The notes: a model not told the origin generated them from the sequence alone. 58,783 nucleotides of DNA from Desulfosporosinus sp. BRH_c37 (GCA_001516045.1 LOEW01000205.1:1-58783), one strand, 5' to 3'. Numbered from the stretch's first letter, positions 34,843 to 43,851 are shown. Numbers and translations: made by a program.

Positions 34843-35568
34843 TTTTGGAACTTTTTAATATATGACTATTTATTCAAATCGTAAGACTCACACTCGATGT
34901 TCAACTTTAGTTGAACGAGTTCACTTCTAAATCTATACAAAACGATCTTTAATCGTTTCTCACCCCCTTAAAATGAATAGTATACAATGAAAAGATTAAA
35001 ATTTGGTGTAATAGTTTTGGACAACAAACAGATATTAACATATTAAACGAAAAAATACATTCTAACATTTTGGGTAAATTACCATTAATTACTATAAGTT
35101 ACTATAAGTTACTATAAGTTACTATAAGTTACTTTATGCTTAGCAATATCTTGTCTCAAACTTAAAGACCACAAGGATTAAAATAGTGACGAGTTAAGGA
35201 TTGATTTCCAATAAGATATCAGATATAACTAATAGATGACAAATAAGGCTAAATACCTAGCAACGCCGAATATAACTCACTCGGTTTAAGGAGATGATAT
35301 ATACGGGAGTAAGACTTCCACTTGTTGAAGTGGGAGTCTTACGTTTGGATAATGATATCTGAGGCTAACACTAATTTATAGGCCTTAATCCTTGATTTTA
35401 AAATCTATAATTTAAAAAAAAGAGGTAAAAACAAATTTTAAACGAAACATATGTAATGGTAGAGAATGAAATGGTTTGTTGGAGGTTCAAGTAGTAATTT
35501 TCTAGGTTAACATAGGAAATAATTCGTCGACGTTTTAATAGAGAAATATCGTTACAGGAGGATGACAA
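34843..35568. other. Long divergent intergenic region with tandem and hairpin repeats
   Basis: No gene is recognised. It holds a hairpin-repeat copy (34875-34926), a 17-base sequence shared exactly with 5698-5714 (35013-35029), tandem TTACTATAAG units (about four and a half, 35091-35136), and a second hairpin-repeat copy in the opposite orientation (35305-35352). Promoters for the S-layer gene and the fumarase must lie here. Confidence 0.6.
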
Positions 35569-36987
35569 ATGAAAGTAATCCACACAGATGAAATTATCCC
35601 GGTTGTGGAGCGTCTCTGCATTGAGGCAAATTATTTTCTAGGAGAAGATGTGCTCAAGGCTTTTGATAGAAATAGGGCGTGTGAGGAAAGTCCTATGGGA
35701 AAGAACATCTTTACCCGCTTAATCGAAAACGCTGAGATTGCTAGAAAAGAACGAGTACCTATCTGCCAGGATACAGGTTTAACTGTTGTCTTTGTGGAGT
35801 TGGGGCAGGATATGCATGTAGAGGGTATGGATATTACTGATGCAATTAACCAAGGTGTCCGGCAGGGTTATGCCAAGGGGTTTTTACGTAAATCAATGGT
35901 CGAGGATCCTACTTTTAACCGAGTTAATACGAGGGACAATACGCCTGCTGTAATTCATTATGAAATTGTACCGGGCGATTTATTAAAGATAACCGTAGCG
36001 CCTAAGGGGTTTGGCAGCGAAAATATGGGTGCGATTAAGATGATGAAGCCCTCTGAAGGGATCGAGGGAATAATTAACTTTGTGGTTGACACAGTAGATC
36101 GCGCCGGTGGAAATCCTTGTCCTCCTATAATTGTAGGTATAGGAGTAGGAGGTAATATGGAGAAAGCTGCAATTCTTGCTAAAAAGTCCCTTCTTCGAAC
36201 TATCGGCGAGCACAACCCTGATCCAAATTGGAGTAAAGTCGAAGAAGAAATTCTTGAGCGAGTAAACAAACTTGGTATTGGCCCCCAAGGGTTAGGTGGA
36301 ACCCAAACTGCATTGGCAGTATTTGTGGAAACCTACCCTACCCATCTCGCTGGTATGCCTGTTGCGGTTAATATAAACTGTCATGCGGCACGTCACAAAT
36401 ATGTTGAACTTACGGGTAGGGAAACCATAGTAACTGAAGGGAGTCGAGTAATTCAGACTCCTTTGACTAAGGAGAAGCTAGTAGGTTTAAAGGCTGGAGA
36501 TGCTGTTTTAATTAGTGGTATTATCTATACGGGACGGGATGCGGCACACAAAAAGATAGTAGAGGCTATTGACAGCGGAGAGGAACTGCCCTTTGATATT
36601 AAGGACCAAATTATTTATTATATGGGACCAAGCCCTGGAAAGCCAGGTCAAGTCATTGGTTCTGCAGGTCCTACCACAAGTTATCGGATGGATTCATATG
36701 CGCCAAAGCTGATTTCTCACGGTTTAACCGGGATGTTGGGGAAGGGACTACGCTCCTCCGAGGTAATCAAGTCAATGAAGGAGCATGGCGCCGTCTATTT
36801 TGTTACAACAGGCGGGGCAGGGGCTTATTTGTCAAAGTGTATCAAGTCAGCGGAGGTTGTTGCTTATCCTGAACTTGGGCCGGAAAAGATAAGTAAACTT
36901 ATTGTAGAGGATTTACCGGCTATTGTAGCCATTGATGCTAAGGGTAATAATATTTATGAAATGGGCAAGGCTAAGTATAGAAGGTAG
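35569..36987 (+). CDS. Class I (Fe-S) fumarate hydratase, alpha and beta parts fused
   Basis: 472 residues from ATG 35569 (AGGAGG upstream). Residues 1-280 match the alpha/FumA N-terminal type (VPICQDTGLTVVFVELG with a cluster Cys; PCPPIIVGIGVGGNMEKAAI; NINCHAARH), and 290-472 match the beta type (GDAVLISGIIYTGRDAAHKK; GPTTSYRMDSYAP; GKG). It interconverts malate and fumarate using an oxygen-sensitive [4Fe-4S] cluster. A tartrate dehydratase is the main alternative. Its location just upstream of a fumarate-adding enzyme operon suggests it supplies the co-substrate fumarate. It ends in its own terminator. Confidence 0.9.
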   Translation: MKVIHTDEIIPVVERLCIEANYFLGEDVLKAFDRNRACEESPMGKNIFTRLIENAEIARKERVPICQDTGLTVVFVELGQDMHVEGMDITDAINQGVRQGYAKGFLRKSMVEDPTFNRVNTRDNTPAVIHYEIVPGDLLKITVAPKGFGSENMGAIKMMKPSEGIEGIINFVVDTVDRAGGNPCPPIIVGIGVGGNMEKAAILAKKSLLRTIGEHNPDPNWSKVEEEILERVNKLGIGPQGLGGTQTALAVFVETYPTHLAGMPVAVNINCHAARHKYVELTGRETIVTEGSRVIQTPLTKEKLVGLKAGDAVLISGIIYTGRDAAHKKIVEAIDSGEELPFDIKDQIIYYMGPSPGKPGQVIGSAGPTTSYRMDSYAPKLISHGLTGMLGKGLRSSEVIKSMKEHGAVYFVTTGGAGAYLSKCIKSAEVVAYPELGPEKISKLIVEDLPAIVAIDAKGNNIYEMGKAKYRR

Positions 36988-37024
36988 TTATCCACTGTTA
37001 AAATTTACTTTAGCATGAAAAAAG

Positions 37025-37079
37025 TTGACAACTAGGACTTGCGTCAAGGCTTGGCACAAGCCTTAGTTGTCTTTTTTTA
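37025..37079 (+). terminator. Intrinsic terminator of the fumarase gene
   Basis: A long interrupted stem, GACAACTA-GGACTTG / CAAGCC-TTAGTTGTC, is followed by TTTTTTT. The remaining 37080-37315 has no gene; it includes a GGGCTACCGCCAGCGG-like GC patch before the regulator start. Confidence 0.85.
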
Positions 37080-37315
37080 ATATGATCATTCCTAACAATA
37101 TTCGCATAATAGTAGAAAGTGATTTTTAAATTTTCAGATTAGTGGTATTATTAGATAAACAAACTTATTTTGTGGACCACTTTTATCTTTCATATTCTAC
37201 AAATTTCTCTTACTATGCTTCTTAAACGGGCTACCGCCAGCGGCTGAAGGCTGGGCTAGCCAAGTTTTCTTTAGGAAATTGCAATCATATTAAATCCTGA
37301 CAAGGGGGAATACTG

Positions 37316-39394
37316 TTGAGAATTAAAGACTTTATGACGACTAATGTCATCAAACTACGCTGGAATGACTCTGTTCAAAAAGCAGCCGACATTATGGTGC
37401 AATGTCGAATTGACGGTATGCCAGTTGTTGATGAAGAGGATAGGCTTGTAGGCATTTTTACAAAGACCCATGCTTTAAGGGCTATTGGATTAAACGAGAA
37501 GGTTAGTGTCGGCGAACTAATGAAGCAAGACGTTATCACTGTTAGAGAAGATGTCCTCCCTGAGGAAGCCTTACAGATTCCGGTTGGAAGGCTCCCTGTG
37601 GTTGATTTTAATGGCGAGCTTGTGGGCATTATTACCAGGACAGACATAATGAAGGCCTTCCAACGGCAACTAGAGTATGCAATGGAGGAACATAATGCAA
37701 TTATCAACTCAGGCCATAATGCAATAATCGCAATTGACATAAATGGGGAAATTATAGTAATTAATAAGTCTGCAGAACAGCTTATCAGAGTGCCTTTGGA
37801 AGAAGCCCTTGGTAAATCAATCGAAGATATAATTCCTGAATCGAATTTAACTAGCGTTTTGCATACAGGGGTTGCCGAGCTTGTTCGGAAAATCGTTATT
37901 GGTCAGAGAGTATTAATGGTTAATAAGAGCCCTATTCTTAGCAAAGGTGAAGTAATTGGCGTCGTGGGTATCTTTCAGGATATTTCCGAGCTGGAACAAA
38001 TTTCTCATGAACTTAAGACTGTAAAGGAAATTAATAACGAATTGAACACGATCCTTGATTTTTCCGCCGATGGTTTTGTTATCTCCAACGGTCAAGGGCT
38101 TGTCCTTAGAGACAATAAATCTAGTCGTGAAATGCTAGGTATTAATGAAGTAAGCATAGTCGGACAGCATGTCAATTGGCTTGTTGAAGGTGGCTACACC
38201 TTTGAGTCAGTTACAATGAAGGTTCTGGAAAAGAAGGGACCGATAACCATTTTCCAGCATCTTACTTCCGGCCGTGAAATCGTTCATACCGGTACACCAA
38301 TATTGGATGAGAATGGCGATATTTCTCGGGTAGTAGTAAATTTACGTGATTTATCGGAATTAAACTTTTTACGGGAGCAACTTAGAGAGGCTCAAAAGTT
38401 ATCCGTCAAATACTTTAATGAACTGGATAAGTTTCGCAAGGAACAATTAAGCTCGGACATCATAATTCGAAGTGCCATCATGGTGGAGAAGATTGAAACC
38501 GTAATGAAGGTAGCACAAGTGGATTCTACAGTTCTGATCTTAGGGGAGTCTGGAGTAGGCAAAGAGCCGATCGCTGGAATCGTACATAAAGCGAGCAACC
38601 GGGTTAATCATCCTTTTATTAAACTAAATTGCGCTTCTATTCCGGCCAATCTTATAGAATCTGAACTTTTTGGGTATGAAGGCGGGTCATATACAGGCGC
38701 AAGCAAGGAAGGTCGTCCGGGTCTATTTGAAATTGCCAACGGCGGAACACTGTTTCTGGATGAGATCGGGGAGTTGCCTTTTGATATGCAGTCCAAACTG
38801 TTAAGGGTTTTACAAGAAAGGGAAATATACCGGGTAGGTGGACGAAAATCCATCAAATTAGATGTGCGCATTATCGCTGCAACCAACAGGGATTTGGAGC
38901 AGATGATTAAGGTTGGTAAATTTCGTCCTGATTTATTTTATCGCCTGAATGTGATATCAATCTGGATTCCCCCTTTACGGGATAGAAAAGAAGACATTCC
39001 ACCTCTCATCCATCATTTCTTGGAGAAATATAACCTGAAGTATAACAAAAATAAAAATGTCTCTCCTCAGTTGGTAGAAAGATTTATCTACTATCAATGG
39101 CAGGGCAATATTAGAGAACTGGAAAACACTATCGAAAGGATGGTAGTTCTGAGTCAAGGGGACCTCATAGATATTGACTTTCTAACTGAAGGTGATCGTA
39201 GCCAAACCTTTAAGGAACCCACGAGTATGAATCTAAGGGACATCTTGGATGAGACTGAGAGAAACTTGATTGAACGGGTTTACGGAGAATGCAAAAGTAC
39301 ACGAAAAGCCGCTAAAATATTGGGTGTAGACCAGTCTACTATAGTTAAAAAAATGAAAAAGTACTCCGAAACTGATGCCTTGCGTAATCAGTGA
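37316..39394 (+). CDS. Sigma-54-dependent transcriptional activator with CBS and PAS sensors
   Basis: 692 residues from TTG 37316 (AGGGGGAA upstream). Two CBS motifs (about 1-115) come first, then two PAS domains (about 120-230 and 245-350). An AAA+ sigma-54 interaction domain follows with Walker A GESGVGKE, a GAFTGA loop present as GSYTGA, and GTLFLDEIGELP as Walker B. A Fis-type helix-turn-helix closes the protein (TRKAAKILGVDQSTIVKKMK). CBS domains usually sense adenine nucleotides and PAS domains redox state or ligands. It lies directly before a well-matched sigma-54 promoter and is the obvious activator of the bss-like operon. Confidence 0.93.
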   Translation: MRIKDFMTTNVIKLRWNDSVQKAADIMVQCRIDGMPVVDEEDRLVGIFTKTHALRAIGLNEKVSVGELMKQDVITVREDVLPEEALQIPVGRLPVVDFNGELVGIITRTDIMKAFQRQLEYAMEEHNAIINSGHNAIIAIDINGEIIVINKSAEQLIRVPLEEALGKSIEDIIPESNLTSVLHTGVAELVRKIVIGQRVLMVNKSPILSKGEVIGVVGIFQDISELEQISHELKTVKEINNELNTILDFSADGFVISNGQGLVLRDNKSSREMLGINEVSIVGQHVNWLVEGGYTFESVTMKVLEKKGPITIFQHLTSGREIVHTGTPILDENGDISRVVVNLRDLSELNFLREQLREAQKLSVKYFNELDKFRKEQLSSDIIIRSAIMVEKIETVMKVAQVDSTVLILGESGVGKEPIAGIVHKASNRVNHPFIKLNCASIPANLIESELFGYEGGSYTGASKEGRPGLFEIANGGTLFLDEIGELPFDMQSKLLRVLQEREIYRVGGRKSIKLDVRIIAATNRDLEQMIKVGKFRPDLFYRLNVISIWIPPLRDRKEDIPPLIHHFLEKYNLKYNKNKNVSPQLVERFIYYQWQGNIRELENTIERMVVLSQGDLIDIDFLTEGDRSQTFKEPTSMNLRDILDETERNLIERVYGECKSTRKAAKILGVDQSTIVKKMKKYSETDALRNQ

Positions 39395-39455
39395 TGGTTA
39401 TAAGCATCAATAGCATTTACCGCAGGAGTCCATACTTTCTAAACAATGTAAAAAA

Positions 39456-39477
39456 AATGATGAATATATTCATCATT
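39456..39477. promoter_or_regulatory. 22-bp palindrome, candidate activator (UAS) site
   Basis: A perfect inverted repeat with half-site AATGATGAATA. Its centre lies about 85 bases before the predicted start site of the sigma-54 promoter, the usual place for an enhancer-type activator site. It is also the only structure after the regulator stop, but it lacks a T-run, so a terminator role is less likely. Confidence 0.65.
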
Positions 39478-39525
39478 ACTTTTTAGAAAATTCAGAAACT
39501 TGGCCAAATTCAGCCTCTTCATGAC

Positions 39526-39541
39526 TGGCATGGTTATTGCA
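39526..39541 (+). promoter_or_regulatory. Sigma-54 (-24/-12) promoter of the fumarate-adding enzyme operon
   Basis: TGGCATGGTTATTGCA matches the consensus TGGCACG-N4-TTGCA, with GG and GC exactly 12 bases apart. The predicted start is near 39552, giving a leader of about 115 bases with two small hairpins (AAACCG/GCGGTT at about 39582-39599; TTGTACTA/TAGTACAA at about 39615-39639). Confidence 0.85.
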
Positions 39542-39666
39542 TTATTTAATATTTAAGTGGTTAACTTTCACCTTCGTTGTAAACCGTATTTTGCGGTTAT
39601 ATGGGGGGGAGTTTTGTACTATAAGTTAAGTAGTACAAATCAATCAAATTGAGGGGAGGTACATTT

Positions 39667-39849
39667 ATGGCAAACTGTTCACAATGTAAGTCCTTTTTTG
39701 CAATTCCTGAAGGCGCTGATGATTTTGCACCTGGTAAGGGTGATTGTGTCCGTCAAGAGCAGGACGCAAAAGGAAAATGGTATGAATCCAAACCAGTAAT
39801 GGGAGATATGACGAGCGACAAATGTCCTAAGTTTGCTCAGAAAAAATAA
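39667..39849 (+). CDS. bssC: X-succinate synthase gamma subunit (BssC-like)
   Basis: 60 residues from ATG 39667 (GAGGGGAGGT upstream). Cys4, Cys7 (CSQC), Cys27 (GKGDCV) and one near 53 (DKCPKF) form the HiPIP-like [4Fe-4S] site of Bss/HPAD small subunits. The body FFAIPEGADDFAPGKGDCV and SKPV matches the BssC family closely. In benzylsuccinate synthase the gamma subunit binds alpha away from the active site and is required for a stable complex. It is the first gene of the operon, 20 bp before the alpha subunit. Confidence 0.88.
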   Translation: MANCSQCKSFFAIPEGADDFAPGKGDCVRQEQDAKGKWYESKPVMGDMTSDKCPKFAQKK

Positions 39850-39869
39850 ATTAGGAGGTGGCGGTACGT

Positions 39870-42464
39870 ATGGCAACAAGACATCAACCGATTGAATACA
39901 AGGGAAAAGTCATTGAATTTCCTTTTGACAACCCTGCCGAGGAAAATATTCCGGATTCAGAAGTACATGAGCATTTAGCTAATCCTACAACTGAGAGGAC
40001 TAAAAGATTAAAGGCCAGATGTCGTTGGAAACATTCCGCCGGCGGTGAGTTTGTAGAAGGAGATGTCAAAGCCGGTATTGAACGGATGCGGTTGATTACC
40101 GAGGCTTATAAAAAAGATACAGGTAAGCCACATGTTATTCGGAGAGCTAATCTCTTATCTAATCTTTTGAATAATTGTACAGTTATAGTCCAAGAAGATG
40201 AACTTATCGTCGGTTTTAATGCTGAGAATCCGAACTATGTTCCTCTCTATCCGGAGCAGTCCTATATGGCTTGCATGGATTATATCTTAGACCCCAAGAT
40301 CGCTCCCCAGCCGGTAGAGGAAGCCAAAGAGTTGGCAGAGTTTTGGATTGAGCATTCCCTGCAAAAGAAATGCGAGACTTATTTTACCCAACATGAGCTT
40401 GAAGTTATGTACTCCATGAGTACCTTAGAAACTCCGGGCTTTGCTACTGGTTTCAACAGTGTGGTTCCTCCATATGAGACAGTAACTGAAGATGGCTTGT
40501 TAAAGAGAATCGAGTTAGCTGAACAACACATCACAGTTGCTAAGGAAGTGTTGGGATCAGAAAACTGGAATGCTCCAGAAAGACTAAAACTTCTCCCTCA
40601 AATTGATATCTGGCAATCTATGATTATTGCCTCCAAGGCGGCAATTGCTTGGGCTAGAAGACATGGTCGTCTCTGTAGGATTATTGCTGAAAACTTTGAA
40701 ACTAATCCTAAGCGTAAAGAAGAGCTACTGAAGATGGCTGAAATATGCCACCGGATTCCGGCTGAACCGTGCCAAGGTTTGTGGGATGGTATGCAGGCTA
40801 AATGGTTTACATTCCTGATTTGCCATGCTCTCGAACGCTACAGCAGCGGATTCGCACATAAATCTGATAAACTGTTATGGCCTCTTTACAAGGCTAGTGT
40901 CATAGATAAGACTTTCCAAGCCATGAGCCATGAAGATGCTGTTGAGCTCTTTGAATGTGAACGTTTAAAAGTCTCCGAGAATGCCCCAGGGAAGTCCAGG
41001 GGCTATCGTGAAGTTTTCCCTGGCTCAAACGATCTATTTATTTTCACTTTGGGCGGTTTGAATAGAGATGGCTCGGACGGGTGTAATGACTGTACAGATG
41101 CCATCTTAGAAGCTGCTCGCAATATCCGAACGACAGAGCCTTCCATTGTTTTCCGTTGGAATCCCAAAGGTCGGCTTAAAACCAAAAATTTGGTTTTCCA
41201 ATGTGTCAGGGATGGCTTGGGCTACCCGTCAATTAAACATGATATTATCGGTACTCAACAGATGATGTATTTTGCCCAATTTAGCCAAAACGGTAATGGC
41301 GCAACTATTGAAGAAGCGCATGATTGGGCTAACGTGCTTTGTATGTCTCCTGGTCTGGTCGGAAGAAGAAAGACCCAGAAGTCTAGGAGTGAAGGCGGCG
41401 GTTCCATCTTCCCGGCGAAGATCATGGAAGTTACCCTAAATAACGGTTATGACTGGAGTTTCACTGGGATGCAATCGGGACTTCAAACCGGTGATATTGA
41501 AAGCTTTACGACATTTGAAGAATTCTGGGAAGCTTTCCGTAAACAGTATCGCTGGGGCATGGATCTAATGATCAGAGCCAAGGATGTCTCCAGATACTGG
41601 GAAACTAAAATTCTTGAGAATCCGTTTATTTCAGCTATAGATGACGGCTGTATGGAACTCGGTAGAGAATGCATGGAGTTGTCTGAGCAACCCAATGGCT
41701 GGCATAACCCCATTACTACTATTGTTGCAGCGAATTCAATGATTGCTATTAAAAAATTAATTTTTGATGACAAGAAATATACCTTCGCCGAACTGAAAAA
41801 AGCTCTGCATAGTAACTGGGAAGGTTTTGAAGAAATGCGCAAGGACTTCTATAATGCTCCGAAATGGGGTAATGATGATCCGTACGCAGACGAAATTGTG
41901 AAGGCTTTCTATGAAGATATTATTTCCGGCGAAATGAGAAAGATCACTAACTACTCCGGTGGTCCGGTACTTCCAACTGGCCAGGCTATAGGTTTGTACA
42001 TGGAGATTGGTTCCCGTACAGGTCCTACCCCTGACGGAAGGTACGGCGGTGAAGCCTGTGATGACGGCGGGATCTCGCCTTATATGGGAACCGATAAGAA
42101 AGGACCGACAGCGGTACTGCGTTCAGTATCCAAAGTAAATGCTGCAACCCAAAAAGCTAATCTGTTGAATCAGCGGTTGTCAGCTCCTATTATGCGGAGC
42201 AGTAAGGGCTTTAAGATTTGGCTGGCTTATATGAATACCTGGCATGATCTAAATATTGATCATATCCAGTTTAACGTAGTAAGCAATGAGGAAATGGCAG
42301 CTGCTCAGAAAGAACCAGAAAAACATGGCGATTTGATAGTCCGTGTTGCTGGATTCAGTGCTCGCTTTGTTGATTTGTCAACTTATGCTCAAAACACCAT
42401 TATGGCTCGGCATGAGCAAGATTTCATGCCTGAGGATTTTGATAATCTCGGTCTGGATCTGTAA
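39870..42464 (+). CDS. bssA: Fumarate-adding glycyl radical enzyme, catalytic alpha subunit (BssA-like)
   Basis: 864 residues from ATG 39870, with AGGAGG upstream; T. aromatica BssA is about the same length. The thiyl-radical Cys491 sits in VLCMSPGLVGRR, the glycyl radical Gly828 in VRVAGFSARFVDL, and Arg506 (KSRSEGGGS) is the fumarate-carboxylate ligand by alignment. The C-terminus YAQNTIMARHEQDF is diagnostic of the Bss/Ass/Nms/Hbs branch and not of pyruvate formate-lyase. Trp611 and Ile615 (NGWHNPIT) align with the toluene-pocket Trp613 and Ile617. It adds a hydrocarbon methyl or methylene carbon to fumarate. Toluene or a related methyl-arene is likely, but p-cresol, methylnaphthalene or alkane cannot be excluded. 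Confidence 0.93.
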   Translation: MATRHQPIEYKGKVIEFPFDNPAEENIPDSEVHEHLANPTTERTKRLKARCRWKHSAGGEFVEGDVKAGIERMRLITEAYKKDTGKPHVIRRANLLSNLLNNCTVIVQEDELIVGFNAENPNYVPLYPEQSYMACMDYILDPKIAPQPVEEAKELAEFWIEHSLQKKCETYFTQHELEVMYSMSTLETPGFATGFNSVVPPYETVTEDGLLKRIELAEQHITVAKEVLGSENWNAPERLKLLPQIDIWQSMIIASKAAIAWARRHGRLCRIIAENFETNPKRKEELLKMAEICHRIPAEPCQGLWDGMQAKWFTFLICHALERYSSGFAHKSDKLLWPLYKASVIDKTFQAMSHEDAVELFECERLKVSENAPGKSRGYREVFPGSNDLFIFTLGGLNRDGSDGCNDCTDAILEAARNIRTTEPSIVFRWNPKGRLKTKNLVFQCVRDGLGYPSIKHDIIGTQQMMYFAQFSQNGNGATIEEAHDWANVLCMSPGLVGRRKTQKSRSEGGGSIFPAKIMEVTLNNGYDWSFTGMQSGLQTGDIESFTTFEEFWEAFRKQYRWGMDLMIRAKDVSRYWETKILENPFISAIDDGCMELGRECMELSEQPNGWHNPITTIVAANSMIAIKKLIFDDKKYTFAELKKALHSNWEGFEEMRKDFYNAPKWGNDDPYADEIVKAFYEDIISGEMRKITNYSGGPVLPTGQAIGLYMEIGSRTGPTPDGRYGGEACDDGGISPYMGTDKKGPTAVLRSVSKVNAATQKANLLNQRLSAPIMRSSKGFKIWLAYMNTWHDLNIDHIQFNVVSNEEMAAAQKEPEKHGDLIVRVAGFSARFVDLSTYAQNTIMARHEQDFMPEDFDNLGLDL

Positions 42465-42475
42465 GTAAATAGGGA

Positions 42476-42505
42476 AAGGGAGTGCTGGAATGTCAGTACT
42501 CCCTT
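42476..42505 (+). other. Intercistronic hairpin between alpha and beta subunit genes
   Basis: A 12-bp stem AAGGGAGTGCTG/CAGTACTCCCTT with one G-U pair follows 11 bases after the bssA stop. No T-run follows, so it is more likely an mRNA 3'-end stabiliser or processing site than a full terminator. Confidence 0.7.
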
Positions 42506-42555
42506 GTGAAAAAGCTTAGTTTCCAGTTAATGAAACATAGTTAGGAGTGAATAAT

Positions 42556-42777
42556 TTGGCAGCAGGTAGTTATGATATGGTTGTTGAGCCTGGGACTACC
42601 AAGTCCTGTGTGAATTGTAAATGGGGCAACGCTGACTTCGTTAACCCCTTAAGGGGCAACTGTGTTGGTGCAAAAAATCATATGGGCGGTATCTGGAAAA
42701 GAATGATTATGGATTATTACAATACTACTTGTGGTAAATATGAAGAAGGGGACGTCAACTTCAGAGACCACGTATAA
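42556..42777 (+). CDS. bssB: X-succinate synthase beta subunit (BssB-like)
   Basis: 73 residues from TTG 42556, eight bases after AGGAG; an in-frame GTG at 42547 overlaps that ribosome site and is less likely. It carries KSCVNCKWGN, then RGNCVG, HMGGIWKR, and the end YYNTTCGKYEEGDVNFRDHV. Four Cys form a [4Fe-4S] HiPIP-like site, and the terminal FRDHV is a BssB hallmark. In Bss, beta lies over the active-site entrance and controls opening during activation and catalysis. It lies between two strong intercistronic hairpins, suggesting separately set mRNA levels. Confidence 0.88.
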   Translation: MAAGSYDMVVEPGTTKSCVNCKWGNADFVNPLRGNCVGAKNHMGGIWKRMIMDYYNTTCGKYEEGDVNFRDHV

Positions 42778-42781
42778 GCGA

Positions 42782-42819
42782 TTAATAACATGTACTCCGG
42801 AAGGAGTACATGTTATTAA
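42782..42819 (+). other. 17-bp perfect hairpin with GGAA loop after bssB
   Basis: The left arm TTAATAACATGTACTCC pairs perfectly with the right arm around a GNRA-type tetraloop (GGAA). It starts 5 bases after the bssB stop and has no T-run. It probably marks the 3' end of a stable bssCAB segment and reduces the amount of downstream message. Confidence 0.8.
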
Positions 42820-42951
42820 CATAGGCTCCTTTATTTCAATAAGGTTTAAGTTGTAATTGTAAATATCTGAGACTCCTCGCCGAGTTCACTTTGCAAGTTA
42901 AGTTTTTCTTTACTAAAAAATAATATTAAAAAACTAGGGGAGGTTCGCACC

Positions 42952-43818
42952 ATGTCGACTGATAAAAAATTGGTAAGTTTAACAGTTCCCAGGCTCGATC
43001 CGTATTTTTATATTGACAAGGAACTTCGCGTAATCTTAGAAAGAATGGAGACCCTTTCTAAGAAGCACCCTATAAATATCTTGGTTAGCGGTAAACAGGG
43101 TTGCGGTAAGTCTTCTTTAGTCAGCCAATTTGGTGCTGTCTATAATCGACCGACTGCTCATTTTCAAATTGGTATTCTATCCGAACCAGGTCAATTGTTT
43201 GGTGAACAGACTTTGAAAAACGGAGAGACGAGCTACCGACCTTATCTATTTCCGGAAGCGCTGCAAACCCCAGGTTGCGTTATTCACTTAGAAGAAATCA
43301 ACCGACCGGAAAACCCCAAGGCCTTGAACATGTTGTATTCGATCTTAGCAGAAGATAGGGAAATCTGGATGGACGAATTAGGTTTAATTAAAGTTGCTGA
43401 TAATGTGGTGTTTTTTGCTACCATGAATGAGGGTGAAGAATATATTGGAACTGAAATGCTTGATCCGGCTCTAAGAGATCGATTTTATACAGTGCTGATG
43501 GATTACATCCCCCCAGAAGTAGAGGCCGAAGTTATGGCTCAAAAAGCTGGAATTACTCGAGAACAAGCGTTAGAAATCGTCGAGATTATTAATAAATTGC
43601 GGGGACATTCTCAATTTCCGATTGATGTCTCTACCAGAACCAGCTTGATGATTGCCGAATTAGTTGCTTTGGGGACCACAATCCGGGATGCCATAGTGTA
43701 CAGTTTACAAACGACTAAAGAACATCTTGAGTCTATTCTGCTCACCCTTCACTTGGAGAATAGCAATGTAGAAAGCAAAGCGAGTGAGTATATTTTATTT
43801 AATCGAGATATTGAATAA
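42952..43818 (+). CDS. bssE: MoxR-type AAA+ ATPase (BssE-like chaperone)
   Basis: 288 residues from ATG 42952 (GGGGAGG upstream). Walker A is GKQGCGKSS (47-55), Walker B VIHLEE (110-115), and the sensor and arginine-finger region is ATMNEGEEYIG..EMLDPALRDRF. It groups with the MoxR/CbbQ/NorQ class and with BssE, whose gene follows bssB in known toluene operons and is thought to help assemble or repair the enzyme. The next gene encodes its expected VWA partner. The 174-bp gap before it has no promoter that I can identify with confidence. Confidence 0.85.
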   Translation: MSTDKKLVSLTVPRLDPYFYIDKELRVILERMETLSKKHPINILVSGKQGCGKSSLVSQFGAVYNRPTAHFQIGILSEPGQLFGEQTLKNGETSYRPYLFPEALQTPGCVIHLEEINRPENPKALNMLYSILAEDREIWMDELGLIKVADNVVFFATMNEGEEYIGTEMLDPALRDRFYTVLMDYIPPEVEAEVMAQKAGITREQALEIVEIINKLRGHSQFPIDVSTRTSLMIAELVALGTTIRDAIVYSLQTTKEHLESILLTLHLENSNVESKASEYILFNRDIE

Positions 43819-43851
43819 GCTTGCTTTGATAGATGAAGGGGGACGGAGCCC

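Noticed and set aside
35230..35310. Possible c-di-GMP-I riboswitch, from AAGGCTAAATACC and GCAACGCC
   Set aside because: The conserved GACGCAAAGCC and the tetraloop/receptor parts are missing, and the 3' part is a copy of the hairpin repeat.
39456..39477. The palindrome as the terminator of the sigma-54 activator gene
   Set aside because: It is AT-rich, has no loop and no T-run, and lies at the correct distance for an activator site.
39870..42464. Naming the substrate as toluene outright
   Set aside because: Pocket residues fit toluene-type enzymes, but p-cresol, methylnaphthalene and alkane relatives share the motifs and no bbs genes are in the window to decide.
39870..42464. Alternative call as pyruvate formate-lyase or 4-hydroxyphenylacetate decarboxylase
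   Set aside because: The single Cys in VLCMSPG, the C-terminal RFVDLSTYAQNTI motif, and two distinct small subunits with BssB and BssC signatures fit the fumarate-adding branch; pyruvate formate-lyase has a Cys-Cys pair and HPAD has one small subunit.
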